A DNA stretch of 64,000 nt from Actinophytocola sp050699935 (GTDB lineage: Bacteria; Actinomycetota; Actinomycetes; Mycobacteriales; Pseudonocardiaceae): positions 1-64,000 of the forward strand of contig NZ_JBOHGB010000019.1 in NCBI RefSeq assembly GCF_050699935.1, written 5' to 3'. A model generated the notes under the pieces. That model did no database searches and had not been told where the DNA came from. It worked only from the letters and a program-made list of their open reading frames with translations. The translations under genes and the position numbers were made by a program. Positions 15,874-24,656 of this stretch are shown here, piece by piece; the stretch's first letter is position 1, and each line of letters starts with the position of its first letter.

Positions 15874-16156
15874 GGCCGCAGCGGTGCGGGCGCGACTGGT
15901 CGCCCCGGACGACTACGCGGACTTCGCGGTGGAGCTGGCGGTCGGCGCCGAGGCGGCGGCTGCGGCGCTGGCCGGCCGGCTCGAGCTGACCGGCGACCAG
16001 GCGTGGGTCGAGGAGTCGTGGCTGCGCGAGCTGGGCGCGTACGACGCGGACCACCGCCGCGAGCCGTACGAGCGCATGCTCGACTACGCCCGCGACCACG
16101 GCTGGCTCGACGCGCGCGGGCGCATCGCCGCACACGTCGTCCGCGCCGGAGCGTGA
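15851..16156 (+). CDS. Hypothetical protein
   Basis: A 101-residue, Ala/Glu-rich helical protein starts at ATG 15851 inside the 3' end of the signal peptidase gene (23-nt overlap), so it is probably co-transcribed and translationally coupled. Features include RARLVAPDDYADFAVELAVGAE and EPYERMLDYARDHGWLDARG. There is no membrane segment or catalytic motif, and I do not recognise the family. Confidence 0.55.
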   Translation: MRIRVEAEAAAVRARLVAPDDYADFAVELAVGAEAAAAALAGRLELTGDQAWVEESWLRELGAYDADHRREPYERMLDYARDHGWLDARGRIAAHVVRAGA

Positions 16157-16195
16157 GGCTGGCGTTTCACCCCGACCGTGTGCGAGCCTGCCCGC

Positions 16196-16654
16196 GTGCG
16201 TCCGACGCTGTACGAGTTCGCCGGTGGTGAGCCCGCGTTCCTGGCCCTCGCCACGGCGCACCACGCGCGCTGCCTCGCCGACCCGGAGCTGAACCACCCG
16301 TTCTCCCATCCCGACCAGCACCCGCGGCACGTCGAGCGGCTGGCCCACTACTGGGCGGAGGTCCTCGGCGGCCCGCCGCGGTTCTCCGAGTCGTGCGGGG
16401 ACCACTCGGCTGTCATGCGCATGCACAGCGGCGAGGGGGAGATCACCGACCTCGGCCGCCGGTTCTACGAGTGCTTCGTCGCCGCGATGGACGACGCCGG
16501 GCTTCCCGAGGACCCCGAGTTCCGCGCGGCGATGCGGGCGTACATGAGGGCCGCGGTGGACGAGGTGCTGTCCTACGGAGACGAGCCGCCGGCGGCCGGG
16601 CTGCCCATGCCGCACTGGTCCTGGGACGGCCCCGTCGCCGCCTGGCCCAGGTGA
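16196..16654 (+). CDS. Group II truncated-hemoglobin-like globin
   Basis: The roughly 152-residue protein shows the 2-over-2 globin pattern: LYEFAGGEPAFLALATAHHARCLADPEL, then HVERLAHYWAEVLGGPPRFSE, and the proximal-His region AVMRMHSGEGEI, ending with the AAMRAYMRAAVDEVLSY helix. Such proteins bind O2 or NO in the cytoplasm. GTG 16196 puts the conserved segment close to the N-terminus; GTG 16178 is also in frame. Confidence 0.8.
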   Translation: MRPTLYEFAGGEPAFLALATAHHARCLADPELNHPFSHPDQHPRHVERLAHYWAEVLGGPPRFSESCGDHSAVMRMHSGEGEITDLGRRFYECFVAAMDDAGLPEDPEFRAAMRAYMRAAVDEVLSYGDEPPAAGLPMPHWSWDGPVAAWPR

Positions 16655-16762
16655 TCGCCCGCACAAGCTCCCGGTTCGTCAAGGACTTTCGGACGGCGTT
16701 TCCGTAACGGGTCGGCGAACTCCCGCGACCCCCGACTATCGGGGAATCGCTAGGAGCTGCGC

Positions 16763-18160
16763 ATGACGAGAAATCTGCTCGAACCGGCGTCGATCGATGC
16801 TCTCCGCGCGGGGTTCGGCGGTCGGGTCGTGACCACCTCGGACGCCGACTACGAGGACGTGCGTGCCGTCTTCAACTCGATGATCACCGCCCGGCCGCAG
16901 GTGATCGCCCAGGTCGAGACCGCCGCGGACATCCCGATCGCGCTCGACTTCGCCCGGATGAACCGCCTCGACGTCGCGATCCGCAGCGGCGGGCACAGCG
17001 TCGCGGGCGCGAGCCTGGCCGACGGCGGGCTCGTGATCGACTTGCGCCGGCTCGACGACGTCCGGGTCGACCCCGACCAGCGCACCGTGCGCGTCGGCGG
17101 CGGCGCGGTGTGGGCCGATGTGGACCGGGCGACCCAGCACCACGGCCTCGCGACCACCGGTGGCCGGGTGTCCACGACCGGCGTCGCCGGGCTGACCCTG
17201 GGCGGCGGATCCGGCTGGATCGAGCGCAAGTTCGGCCTCGCCTGCGACAACCTCCTCTCGGTCGACCTCGTCACCGCCGACGGCCGCCGGCTGACCGCGA
17301 ACGAGCAGGAGAACCAGGAGCTGTTCTGGGCGCTGCACGGCGGGGGTGGCAACTTCGGCATCGCGACCGCGTTCACGCTGCGGCTGCACGAGCTGCCGGA
17401 CTTCTCGATGGCGCTGCTGGTGTGGCCGGCGGACCAGAGCCGCGCGGTCGCCACGGCGTACCGGTCGCTGCTGGCCGACGCGCCCGACGAGGCCGGCGGC
17501 GGGCTCATCTATCTCACCGGCCCGGCCGAGGAGTTCGTGCCGGCACACCTGCACGGCACGCTGTGTGCCGTGGTGCTGGTGACCTACTGCGGTCCCGAGG
17601 CCGAGCTGCGTGAGCTCATCGCCCCGCTGCTCGCCATGGCGCCGGAAGGCCGGCTGATCACCGACATCCCCTACGTGGAGTTCCAGTCGATGCTCGACGA
17701 CCCGCCCGGGTACCGGAACTACTGGTCGGCCGAGCATCTGAAGGACCTCCCGGACGAGGCGCTGGACCGGTTCTGCGAGCGGGCCTACGACATGATCGTC
17801 CCGTCACCGTCGCAGCACCTCCTGTTGCCGCTCGGCGGCGCGGTGGCGCGTGGCGCGGCGTGGCCGGGTTTCAGCCGGAACGACTCGTGGATGGTCCACC
17901 CGCTGGGCCTGTGGTCCGACCCGGCCGACGACGACCGCGCGCGGGCGTGGGCGCGCAACCTCCAGGCGGACGTCCGCCCGTGGTCGACCGGCGACGTGTA
18001 CCTCAACTTCATCGGCGACGAGGGCGAGGAGCGGGTGGTGGCCGGCTACGGGCTGGACAACTACCGGCGGCTCGCGAAGCTGAAGGCCGAGCTCGACCCG
18101 GACAACGTGTTCAACCGGTGGCACAACGTGCGCCCGGCGCGGGCGGGGACCGGCGTCTGA
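16763..18160 (+). CDS. BBE-type FAD-linked oxidase
   Basis: The 465-residue protein has a PCMH FAD-binding domain with RSGGHSVAGASL, whose His is the usual 8-alpha covalent FAD attachment site, and GLACDN, which supplies the Cys for a second (6-S-cysteinyl) link. It ends in a berberine-bridge-enzyme domain (NYRRLAKLKAELDPDNVFNRWHN). Bicovalent flavinylation is therefore likely. The substrate is unknown; relatives oxidise sugars, phenols or alkaloid-like compounds. No signal peptide is seen. Confidence 0.88.
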   Translation: MTRNLLEPASIDALRAGFGGRVVTTSDADYEDVRAVFNSMITARPQVIAQVETAADIPIALDFARMNRLDVAIRSGGHSVAGASLADGGLVIDLRRLDDVRVDPDQRTVRVGGGAVWADVDRATQHHGLATTGGRVSTTGVAGLTLGGGSGWIERKFGLACDNLLSVDLVTADGRRLTANEQENQELFWALHGGGGNFGIATAFTLRLHELPDFSMALLVWPADQSRAVATAYRSLLADAPDEAGGGLIYLTGPAEEFVPAHLHGTLCAVVLVTYCGPEAELRELIAPLLAMAPEGRLITDIPYVEFQSMLDDPPGYRNYWSAEHLKDLPDEALDRFCERAYDMIVPSPSQHLLLPLGGAVARGAAWPGFSRNDSWMVHPLGLWSDPADDDRARAWARNLQADVRPWSTGDVYLNFIGDEGEERVVAGYGLDNYRRLAKLKAELDPDNVFNRWHNVRPARAGTGV

Positions 18161-18242
18161 CGCGGCGACCCTCCGCTGCGGCAACCCGCTGGCGCGGGAA
18201 CCGTGGTACCCGGAGCATTGCCCCACCCGCGGCGCTGGCCGA

Positions 18243-18281
18243 CGATGTCAGGGCGACCCACTCCGGACCGCCCTGACATCG
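18243..18281. promoter_or_regulatory. 13-bp perfect inverted repeat abutting the ribosome-binding site
   Basis: Bases 18243-18255 pair perfectly with 18269-18281, with a 13-nt spacer. The right arm touches the GAGGAG ribosome-binding site of the MetE-like gene. It could be a repressor operator or an RNA hairpin limiting ribosome access. The upstream gene ends 80 bp earlier, so a terminator role is also possible, although there is no T-run. Confidence 0.5.
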
Positions 18282-18291
18282 AGGAGCGCCC

Positions 18292-19341
18292 GTGCCTTCG
18301 TTGCCCCTGCTGCCGACGTCGCTGGTCGGCAGCTACGCCCAACCCGAGTGGCTGATCGACCGTTCGAAGCTCGCCGGGCGCTTTCCGCCGCGGGTGCGGG
18401 CGAAGGAGCTGTGGCGGGTCGCGCCGGAGTACCTCGCCCAGGCCCAGGACGACGCGACGCTGCTCGCGATCCATGCCCAGGAGCGGGCCGGCCTGGACAT
18501 CGTCACCGACGGCGAGATCCGGCGGGAGAGCTACTCGAACCACTTCGCCACCGAGCTCGACGGTGTCGACGTGGACAACCCCGGCACGGCACTCGACCGC
18601 AGCGGCCATCCCAACCCGGTCCCGCGGATCACCGGCCCGATCCGCCGATCGCGCCCGGTCGAGGTCGGCGACCTGGCGTTCCTGCGCGCCAACACGACGC
18701 ACGTCGTGAAGATGACCGTGCCCGGCCCGTTCACGATGAGCCAGCAGGCGCAGAACGACCACTACCCGGACCTCGAGGCGGCCGCGATGGGCTACGCGGC
18801 CGCGGTCAACGCGGAGGTTCGCGACCTGTTCGCCGCGGGCGCGGACATCGTGCAGATCGACGAGCCGTACATGCAGGCCCGCCCCGACGCGGCGCGCGCG
18901 TACGGCCTGGCCGCCCTTAACGCCGCGCTGGACGGTGTCGCCAGCACTGTCACCGGCACGACCGCGGTGCACATCTGCTTCGGCTACGCGGCGATCATCC
19001 ACGAGCGGCCCTCCGGCTACTCGTTCCTCCCGGAGCTCGCCGGCTGCCCGGTGGACCAGATCTCGATCGAGACCGCACAGTCCGGACTGGACCTCGGCGT
19101 GCTGTCCGACCTGTCCGAGAAGACGATCATTCTCGGCGTGATCGACCTGTCCGACCACGACGTGGAGCCGGCGTCGGTGGTGGCGGGACGGGTGCGGCGG
19201 GCCTTCGACCGGATGCCGCCGGAGCGGCTCGTGATCGCCACGGACTGCGGGATGAAGTACCTGCCCCGCGAGTCCGCGGAGGGCAAGCTGCGTGCCATGG
19301 CCGAGGCGGCGCGCCTGCTGCGCGCGGAGCTGGGCTCCTGA
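18292..19341 (+). CDS. Cobalamin-independent methionine synthase-like protein (core-MetE/UroD fold)
   Basis: The 349-residue protein resembles the catalytic C-terminal half of MetE without the N-terminal half, i.e. a core-MetE type. Visible features are LVGSYAQPEWL at the N-terminus, GLDIVTDGEIRRESYSNHF, VKMTVPGPFTMSQQ, the IVQIDEPYMQARPD strand, HICFGY (a His/Cys zinc-ligand region) and DCGMKYLPRESA near the end. Methyl transfer to a thiol is the family chemistry; donor and acceptor are unknown. GTG 18292 follows a hairpin and GAGGAG. Confidence 0.82.
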   Translation: MPSLPLLPTSLVGSYAQPEWLIDRSKLAGRFPPRVRAKELWRVAPEYLAQAQDDATLLAIHAQERAGLDIVTDGEIRRESYSNHFATELDGVDVDNPGTALDRSGHPNPVPRITGPIRRSRPVEVGDLAFLRANTTHVVKMTVPGPFTMSQQAQNDHYPDLEAAAMGYAAAVNAEVRDLFAAGADIVQIDEPYMQARPDAARAYGLAALNAALDGVASTVTGTTAVHICFGYAAIIHERPSGYSFLPELAGCPVDQISIETAQSGLDLGVLSDLSEKTIILGVIDLSDHDVEPASVVAGRVRRAFDRMPPERLVIATDCGMKYLPRESAEGKLRAMAEAARLLRAELGS

Positions 19342-19553
19342 GTCCGGCAAGAATGCACGTGCGGTAACTCCAGGCTCGTGCGGTGCCCGGAATAGTTGGT
19401 CCTCGCCACTCACAAGAGTGGACGGGTGCGCATTTCCCATCGCCAACGCGATTTGTGCTGTTATCTTTCCGAACGGTGATGCTGCCCGATACGGGATGGT
19501 GCTCCTTGGGGAATTCCTCAGCGCGGAGATTCCAGTGCAAAGGAAGTGGGGAA

Positions 19554-19967
19554 ATGTCAAGAATGCGATTCGCCGGTGTTGTCGTCGGTGTCCTGGCGCT
19601 CGTCGTGCTGGGTGCCGGAACGGCGGGGGCTACGACCACGTCCACCGGCGGTGGTGTGGTGGAAACGGTTCGGGCGCCGGCCAAGCTGGCCTACGGGGAC
19701 GGTTGTACCAAGGTGCCGGACTCGTACCTCGGGGCCAACTTCCGGCCGGCTTGCGACAAACACGACAACTGCTACAGCAGCGATAGCAGCACGGACCGGC
19801 TGGATTGCGACAAACGACTCGCGGTCAACCTCGTGAAGGCTTGCAAGGCCGAATTCGGAAAGTACAACCCGCTGCGGTACAGCTGTATCGACATGGCGGG
19901 CAAATACTACCTCGGCGTACGTGCGTTCGGTGAGTCGCACTACGACGGGACAGGTGATCCCAGCTAG
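19554..19967 (+). CDS. Secreted prokaryotic phospholipase A2
   Basis: The 137-residue precursor has a Sec signal peptide (MRFAGVVVGVLALVVLGAG, then TAGA). The mature bacterial/fungal PLA2 domain has the catalytic His-Asp pair in CDKHDNCY, six or so Cys suitable for disulfides, and an RLDCDKRLAVNLVKAC helix. It should hydrolyse the sn-2 ester of phospholipids outside the cell in a Ca-dependent way. ATG 19554 follows AGGAAG. Confidence 0.88.
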   Translation: MSRMRFAGVVVGVLALVVLGAGTAGATTTSTGGGVVETVRAPAKLAYGDGCTKVPDSYLGANFRPACDKHDNCYSSDSSTDRLDCDKRLAVNLVKACKAEFGKYNPLRYSCIDMAGKYYLGVRAFGESHYDGTGDPS

Positions 19968-19978
19968 CGCGGTATCCG

Positions 19979-20029
19979 CCTGGAAGGACGCCATCCGGAC
20001 ACTCAGCGTCTGGAAGGCGTCCTTCCAGG
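19979..20029. repeat. Intergenic hairpin repeat, copy 1
   Basis: Left arm 19979-19992 and right arm 20016-20029 are reverse complements (14 bp), built on TGGAAGGACGCC / GGCGTCCTTCCA. It lies between the 3' ends of the phospholipase gene and the convergent kinase gene and is a likely bidirectional terminator or processing element. Four more copies are in this window. Confidence 0.85.
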
Positions 20030-20054
20030 CCGTTCAGCCGGGGCCGGGCCGCGC

Positions 20055-21401
20055 TCAGGTGCCCTCGCAGTCGACGGGCGGTGCGTCGCGTGACTCGTTC
20101 GCCGCGTCGACGGTCATTCCGAAGGACGTCGAGCCGCCCACCGGGACCGTCATGTTCCACTCCGCGTTCGTGACCGTCACCGACGTGACCCCCTCGACGG
20201 CTTCCTCGTCGCCCACGCCGTTCCACACGTTGTTGATCTCGTGCCCGTCCGGCATCGTCCAGCGGACCGCCCAGCCGGTGATCGTCGCGTCGCCGTCGTT
20301 GCGGACGGTCACCTCGGCCTCGTAGCCGTCCGGCCACGAGTTCGTGATCTCGAACCGGGCCACGCATACCGGGACAGGCGGGGAGGACGGCGTGGTCGTC
20401 GGGGAGGCCGTGGCCGGCCCCGGCGCGGGCGCGCCGGACGACTCCGGGTCGCCGATCAGCACGCCCACGGCGACACCGGCGGCCACCAGGCCCGCCGCGG
20501 CGGTCCCGGCCACGACGGTGCGCCGCGACACCCGCCGGGCGGGCAGCACCAAGGTGGGCGTCCGCGGCTCGTACTCCGGCAGCGGCTCTCCCCGGACCGC
20601 GGCGGCCAGCGCGTCGAGCGCGCCGCGCATGTCAGGGCGCTTCGCCGGGTCGCGGTGCAGCAGCCACATCACCAACCCGGAGAGCTGCCCGGCCCGGTGC
20701 GGCGGACGCACGTCGCCCGCCGCCACCTTGTGCAGCATCGCGATCGGGTTCTCGTCCACCCCGAACGGCGGCTCGCCCTCCAGCGCGGCGTACAGCGTGG
20801 CGCCGAAGGAGAACACGTCCGACCGGACGTCCGCCTCCTGGCCGCCGGCCACCTCGGGCGCGAGGTAGGCGGGCGTCCCGGGCATGAACCCGGTGGCGGT
20901 GACCCGCGCGTCGCCGGCCGCGCGGGACAGCCCGAAGTCGGTGAGCTTCGCGGTGCCGTCCTCGGTGATGAGCACGTTGTCCGGCTTGACGTCCCGGTGC
21001 ACGATGCCCGCCGCGTGCGCCTCCGCCAGGGCACCGGCGACCTGCGCGCCGATCGCCGCCACCTCGTCCGGCGGCAGCACACCCCGCTCGATCACCGCAC
21101 CCAGGCTCTCCGCCGGCAGGTACTCCATGACCAGGCACGGCCGCCCGTCGTGCGCGACGACGTCGTACACCGCGATCGCGTTGGGGTGCCGCAGCCCGCC
21201 CGCGATCCGCCCCTCCCGGATCACGCGAGTGTTGGCCTCCTCGGCCTTCGGGTCGTCGGGCGCGGCGTGCAGCAGCAGCTCCTTGACCGCCACCGCGCGG
21301 TCGAGCCGCTCGTCGTGGGCGCGCCACACGACCCCCATCCCGCCGCCCCCGATGAGCGAGACGATGTGGTACCGGTCCGCGATCAGGTCACCCGGCTCCA
21401 T
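20055..21401 (-). CDS. Transmembrane Ser/Thr protein kinase with an extracellular CBM2-like domain
   Basis: The 448-residue protein has a Hanks-type kinase domain (residues about 10-265): GGGGMGVVW loop, VAVKE lysine, HRDVKPDN catalytic loop, DFGLSRA and GTPAYLAPE. A single membrane helix (TVVAGTAAAGLVAAGVAVGVLI) and a Pro/Thr-rich linker follow. The C-terminal ~100 residues resemble a family 2 carbohydrate-binding module: an opening Cys (VCVARFEITNSWPDGYEAEV), VTVRNDGDATITGWAVRW and NNVWNGV, closing with Cys. The usual PASTA repeats are absent, so the sensor may recognise a polysaccharide. It is the last gene of a run starting at 22646. Confidence 0.85.
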   Translation of the reverse strand: MEPGDLIADRYHIVSLIGGGGMGVVWRAHDERLDRAVAVKELLLHAAPDDPKAEEANTRVIREGRIAGGLRHPNAIAVYDVVAHDGRPCLVMEYLPAESLGAVIERGVLPPDEVAAIGAQVAGALAEAHAAGIVHRDVKPDNVLITEDGTAKLTDFGLSRAAGDARVTATGFMPGTPAYLAPEVAGGQEADVRSDVFSFGATLYAALEGEPPFGVDENPIAMLHKVAAGDVRPPHRAGQLSGLVMWLLHRDPAKRPDMRGALDALAAAVRGEPLPEYEPRTPTLVLPARRVSRRTVVAGTAAAGLVAAGVAVGVLIGDPESSGAPAPGPATASPTTTPSSPPVPVCVARFEITNSWPDGYEAEVTVRNDGDATITGWAVRWTMPDGHEINNVWNGVGDEEAVEGVTSVTVTNAEWNMTVPVGGSTSFGMTVDAANESRDAPPVDCEGT

Positions 21402-21405
21402 CGGG

Positions 21406-21801
21406 TCACCTGGTGGACTGGAACAGCTCGATCGGGTTGCCCGACGGATCGTCGACGAGCACCTGCTTGCCGCCCACACCGGTCACGACGTCGTTGCGGA
21501 ACACCGTGCCCGCCTCGCGCAGCCGGGCGACCTCGGCCTCGACGTCCTCGACGTCGAGGGAGATCCGGTTCCAGCCACCGGGCTCCGGGGCCCGGCCGTC
21601 CGGCATGGCCTGACCGCCGCCGGCCGGACCGCCGGGTGCCGACAGTACGAGCCGCAGCGGGCCGCGGGCCAGCATCGCGAACGTCGGCGCCGGGTGCATG
21701 ACCTCGGTGAACCCCAGCAGGCCGGTGTAGAACGCCAGCGCCGCGTCGACGTCGTGCACGATGTACCGCACGCGAACCGTGTCTCCCGCCGGCTGGCTCA
21801 T
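21406..21801 (-). CDS. VOC (glyoxalase/bleomycin-resistance fold) protein
   Basis: The 131-residue protein has the two beta-alpha-beta-beta-beta modules of the vicinal oxygen chelate fold: VRYIVHDVDAALAFYTGLLGF, WNRISLDVEDVEAEVARLREAG and the closing VDDPSGNPIELFQ. Substrate is unknown. ATG 21801 overlaps the stop of the upstream methyltransferase by 4 nt, and the kinase gene starts a few bases downstream. Confidence 0.82.
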   Translation of the reverse strand: MSQPAGDTVRVRYIVHDVDAALAFYTGLLGFTEVMHPAPTFAMLARGPLRLVLSAPGGPAGGGQAMPDGRAPEPGGWNRISLDVEDVEAEVARLREAGTVFRNDVVTGVGGKQVLVDDPSGNPIELFQSTR

Positions 21802-22646
21802 GGCTTGCGCCCCACCGCCCCGACGATGCATCGCGCCGCACCGCTCAGGGGCGTCAGCCGCGGCCCGTCCGGCCACCACTCGTCGCACGGCGCCGGGCCG
21901 GGCTCGGCGAGCGCGTTGGGCTTGATCAGCTCTAGTCCCTCCAGCATCGCCACGATCTCCGTGCGGGTGCGGAACCGGCCCGCGCCCATCGGCCCGTTCA
22001 CGAGGATATTCTCGATGCGCCGGGCGATCTCGGTCAGCTCCGGCACCTCCGGGTCGAAGAAGTGCGAGAACACGACGTAGCTGCCGGGCGCGAGCGCGTC
22101 GATGTACTGCCTCATCACCGCCGGCCCGCTGTCACCCTCGAGGTGGTGCAGCGTGCCGACCTGCAGCAGCACGACCGGGCGGGAGAAGTCGATGCCGCGC
22201 AGCACGGTCTCGTTCTCCAGCACCTCGGGCGGCACGAAGATGTCGGCGGACACCATGTGCACGTTGTCGTTGCTCTCGAGCAGCGCCCGGCCGTGTGCGA
22301 GCACCACCGGGTCGTTGTCGATGTACACGACGCGTGCCTCGTCGTTGTAGCGCTGCACGATCTCGTGCGTGTTCTCCGCGGTCGGCAGGCCGGACCCGCA
22401 GTCGAGGTACTGGTCGAGGCCGGCCTGGACGGCGAGGAACCGGCACGCGCGGTTGAGGAAGCCACGGTTGCCGCGGGCGATGTCCACCGCCTCCGGCACC
22501 GCGGCGTTGATCTTGTTCATCACCTGCCGGTCGACGTCGTACACGTCCTTCCCACCGAGGAACCCGCCGTACACGCGGGCGATGCTCGGCCGGGTCGGGT
22601 CCACGCCCACCGGAATCTGGCTCGGTGACCTCGTCGGCGTATCCAT
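21798..22646 (-). CDS. SAM-dependent methyltransferase (DUF574 / Methyltransf_19 family)
   Basis: The 282-residue protein has the family start PSIARVYGGFLGGKDVYDVDR, the SAM-binding strand QYLDCGSGLPTAENTHEI, VVYIDNDPVVLAHGRAL, and the HHLEGDSGPAVMRQYIDAL region. These proteins are abundant in actinomycetes and mostly uncharacterised. It heads the VOC-kinase run; a short intergenic region separates it from the patatin gene upstream. Confidence 0.87.
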   Translation of the reverse strand: MDTPTRSPSQIPVGVDPTRPSIARVYGGFLGGKDVYDVDRQVMNKINAAVPEAVDIARGNRGFLNRACRFLAVQAGLDQYLDCGSGLPTAENTHEIVQRYNDEARVVYIDNDPVVLAHGRALLESNDNVHMVSADIFVPPEVLENETVLRGIDFSRPVVLLQVGTLHHLEGDSGPAVMRQYIDALAPGSYVVFSHFFDPEVPELTEIARRIENILVNGPMGAGRFRTRTEIVAMLEGLELIKPNALAEPGPAPCDEWWPDGPRLTPLSGAARCIVGAVGRKP

Positions 22647-22714
22647 GCTCTCGTCCTCACAAAGGAGCTCGACCGTCAGTGAACACACAGAGTAGCTCGA
22701 TGTGTTCGCACGGC

Positions 22715-23557
22715 CTACGTCCATACCGAACGCACCCGGTCGACGAAGGAGGCGGCCTGCGTGCGGCCGGCCCGCGCGGCACCCGCGCGCCGGGCGGGGT
22801 CGAGCAGGTTGCGCCCGAACGCCTTGCGCGCTGCCGCGTCCGGGGTCACGAGCTCCACCCGCGAGCTCGCGCGCAGCCGCTCGACCAGCCGGGCCGCGCC
22901 CGTGCCCATGCCGTGGGGGAGCGGCGCGAGCACGACGACCCGCTCGTAGCCGGCGGCGAGGTCGGCGTTCGTGCCGGAGCGGACGCCGCCGTCCATGTAG
23001 CGCCGGCCATCGATGGTGACCGGTGGCCAGACGCCGGGCACCGCGCAGCTCGCCGCCACCACGCGCGCCAATGGCACCCCGGCGGTGCGGTCGAAGACGC
23101 GGAACTCGCCGGTCTCGACGTCGACCGCGGTGATCCGCAGCGCCCGGTCCGGCCACTCGCGTACCGGCAGCCTGGACTCGATCACGTCGACCCGGTCCGC
23201 CTCCGGCACCGTGCCGGCGTGCGCGGCGAGCCTGCCGATCCGCGCCCGAACCTTGTGCGGCGCCCGCGGGCCGGCGACCATCGCGAACCCGTAGCGCAGC
23301 AGCAGCCCGGGCCCGAACGCCGCGGCGATCTCGCCGTCCGGTGGGGCGAGCTGCACCTGGTAGCGCTCCTCGGGGTCCAGCCCGCTCGCGACCTGCGCGC
23401 CGACCACCGAGCCGGCGGACGTGCCCACGACGAGGTCGGCGTCGCCGAGATCCACACCGCCCGCCGCGAGCCCCGCCAGGATTCCCCACTCCCAGGCGAT
23501 CCCGGTGATCCCGCCGCCGCCGAGGACGAGTGCGCGCCGTGTCATGGGCCCAGTCAT
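22715..23557 (-). CDS. Patatin-like phospholipase
   Basis: The 280-residue protein has the complete patatin catalytic signature: GGGGITG oxyanion loop at the N-terminus, nucleophile Ser in VGTSAGSVV and the Asp of YMDGGVRS, making a Ser-Asp dyad. It is a probable intracellular acyl hydrolase. MTGPMTRR gives two possible starts (23557, 23545). Eighteen bases separate it from the stop of the upstream regulator, so they are probably co-transcribed. Confidence 0.87.
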   Translation of the reverse strand: MTGPMTRRALVLGGGGITGIAWEWGILAGLAAGGVDLGDADLVVGTSAGSVVGAQVASGLDPEERYQVQLAPPDGEIAAAFGPGLLLRYGFAMVAGPRAPHKVRARIGRLAAHAGTVPEADRVDVIESRLPVREWPDRALRITAVDVETGEFRVFDRTAGVPLARVVAASCAVPGVWPPVTIDGRRYMDGGVRSGTNADLAAGYERVVVLAPLPHGMGTGAARLVERLRASSRVELVTPDAAARKAFGRNLLDPARRAGAARAGRTQAASFVDRVRSVWT

Positions 23558-23575
23558 GCGACCATCATGGACCCG

Positions 23576-24334
23576 TCACGGCCGGGCGAGCAGGTCCAAT
23601 GCGGCACGCCCGGGCTGACCGGTCAGGTCCCAGTCGACCGCGCCGAGCAGGAACGCGATGATCGCGTCGGCGAGGACGCTCGCGCCCTTCCAGCGGTTGG
23701 CCGCCTGCTCGTCCGGGTGGGTCCGGTGGCGCAGCACGAAACCGTCCAGCATCGCCTGCAGCACCGACGACATCCGGTGATGAGTCCACTCCGGACGCAT
23801 GACGAGGTCCTGCCCCTGGGCGAGCCGGCGGTAGATGCCGTGCCAGACGGTGGTGGCCGCGCGCGAGGCCGGCACCAGCGCGCCGGACAGCTGCGGGTGC
23901 CGCGGCAGCAGCGGACCGAGGTGGAGGATGAGGAAGCTCCGCGGGTGGCGCACGAGGTCGGCGAGAAGCTCGTCGGCGGTGTTGATGACGACGCGGGAAA
24001 GCGGTGCGGCCGGATCGACCACGGGGGTCTCGTATTCCCGCAGCAGCGCGTAGACGACCGCGTCCGGCAGGAACTCCGCGCGTGTCGGCCAGCGGCTGAA
24101 GAAGGCCCGCCGGCTCGCGCCCTGGCCCCAGGACGGCGCCAGCCGGATCACGTCCTCGACGCGCAACCAGTCAAGCGCGGCGGGGAACCGTATGTGCCGC
24201 AGGCGGTTCGACTCGTCCTCGTCGAACGGCTCTGCCCGCAGGTAGCCGTCGAGGAGATCCGCGGCGACGTCGAGAAAGCACACCGCCGTGGCATCGTGAC
24301 GGGACGGAGCTGATCGCGGACCCACCGGTGGCAT
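23576..24334 (-). CDS. Probable TetR-like transcriptional regulator
   Basis: The roughly 252-residue helical protein has a degenerate TetR-type HTH near the N-terminus (WLRVEDVIRLAPSWGQGASRRAFFSRWPTRAEFL, matching the pattern helix, turn, recognition helix, aromatic, Lys/Thr-leader). A long helical ligand domain follows. The start is uncertain: ATG 24334 lies right after GGAGGA, while a GTG at 24325 is better spaced. It faces away from the serine hydrolase gene, across a 322-bp region with a small palindrome. Confidence 0.6.
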   Translation of the reverse strand: MPPVGPRSAPSRHDATAVCFLDVAADLLDGYLRAEPFDEDESNRLRHIRFPAALDWLRVEDVIRLAPSWGQGASRRAFFSRWPTRAEFLPDAVVYALLREYETPVVDPAAPLSRVVINTADELLADLVRHPRSFLILHLGPLLPRHPQLSGALVPASRAATTVWHGIYRRLAQGQDLVMRPEWTHHRMSSVLQAMLDGFVLRHRTHPDEQAANRWKGASVLADAIIAFLLGAVDWDLTGQPGRAALDLLARP

Positions 24335-24656
24335 TCCTCCATGCGGCGTGCGGACCACCGACAAGTGTGGCGACCACGGAGATCAACAGCAGCCCCGCAT
24401 CCGAGTGAAGAGAATTCGACGGTTCGGCACGCTCTGTAAGCGCCTTCATTGTAGGTTCGCCCGACGAACGAGCAGTGGACGCTTTCCCGAGGCGTGCGGA
24501 ACTACGGCGAGCGCCGAAACCTCTTTGGTGCCCGTGTGCCTGCCCGCGTCGCCGTTCGCGTGGGACCAGGTCAAGCGCTGTGTCGAGAATGGTCCGAGCG
24601 CTCCGACTTACCGCCGAGGAGGCGCCGGCGACCGGCGCCGCGACCGAAGGAATGAC
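24335..24656. promoter_or_regulatory. Divergent intergenic region with a small palindrome
   Basis: No gene is visible between the TetR-like gene (minus) and the serine hydrolase (plus). GTTCG (24455-24459) and CGAAC (24465-24469) form a short inverted repeat, the sort of site a TetR-type protein binds, in a stretch less GC-rich than its surroundings. This is suggestive only. Confidence 0.35.
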
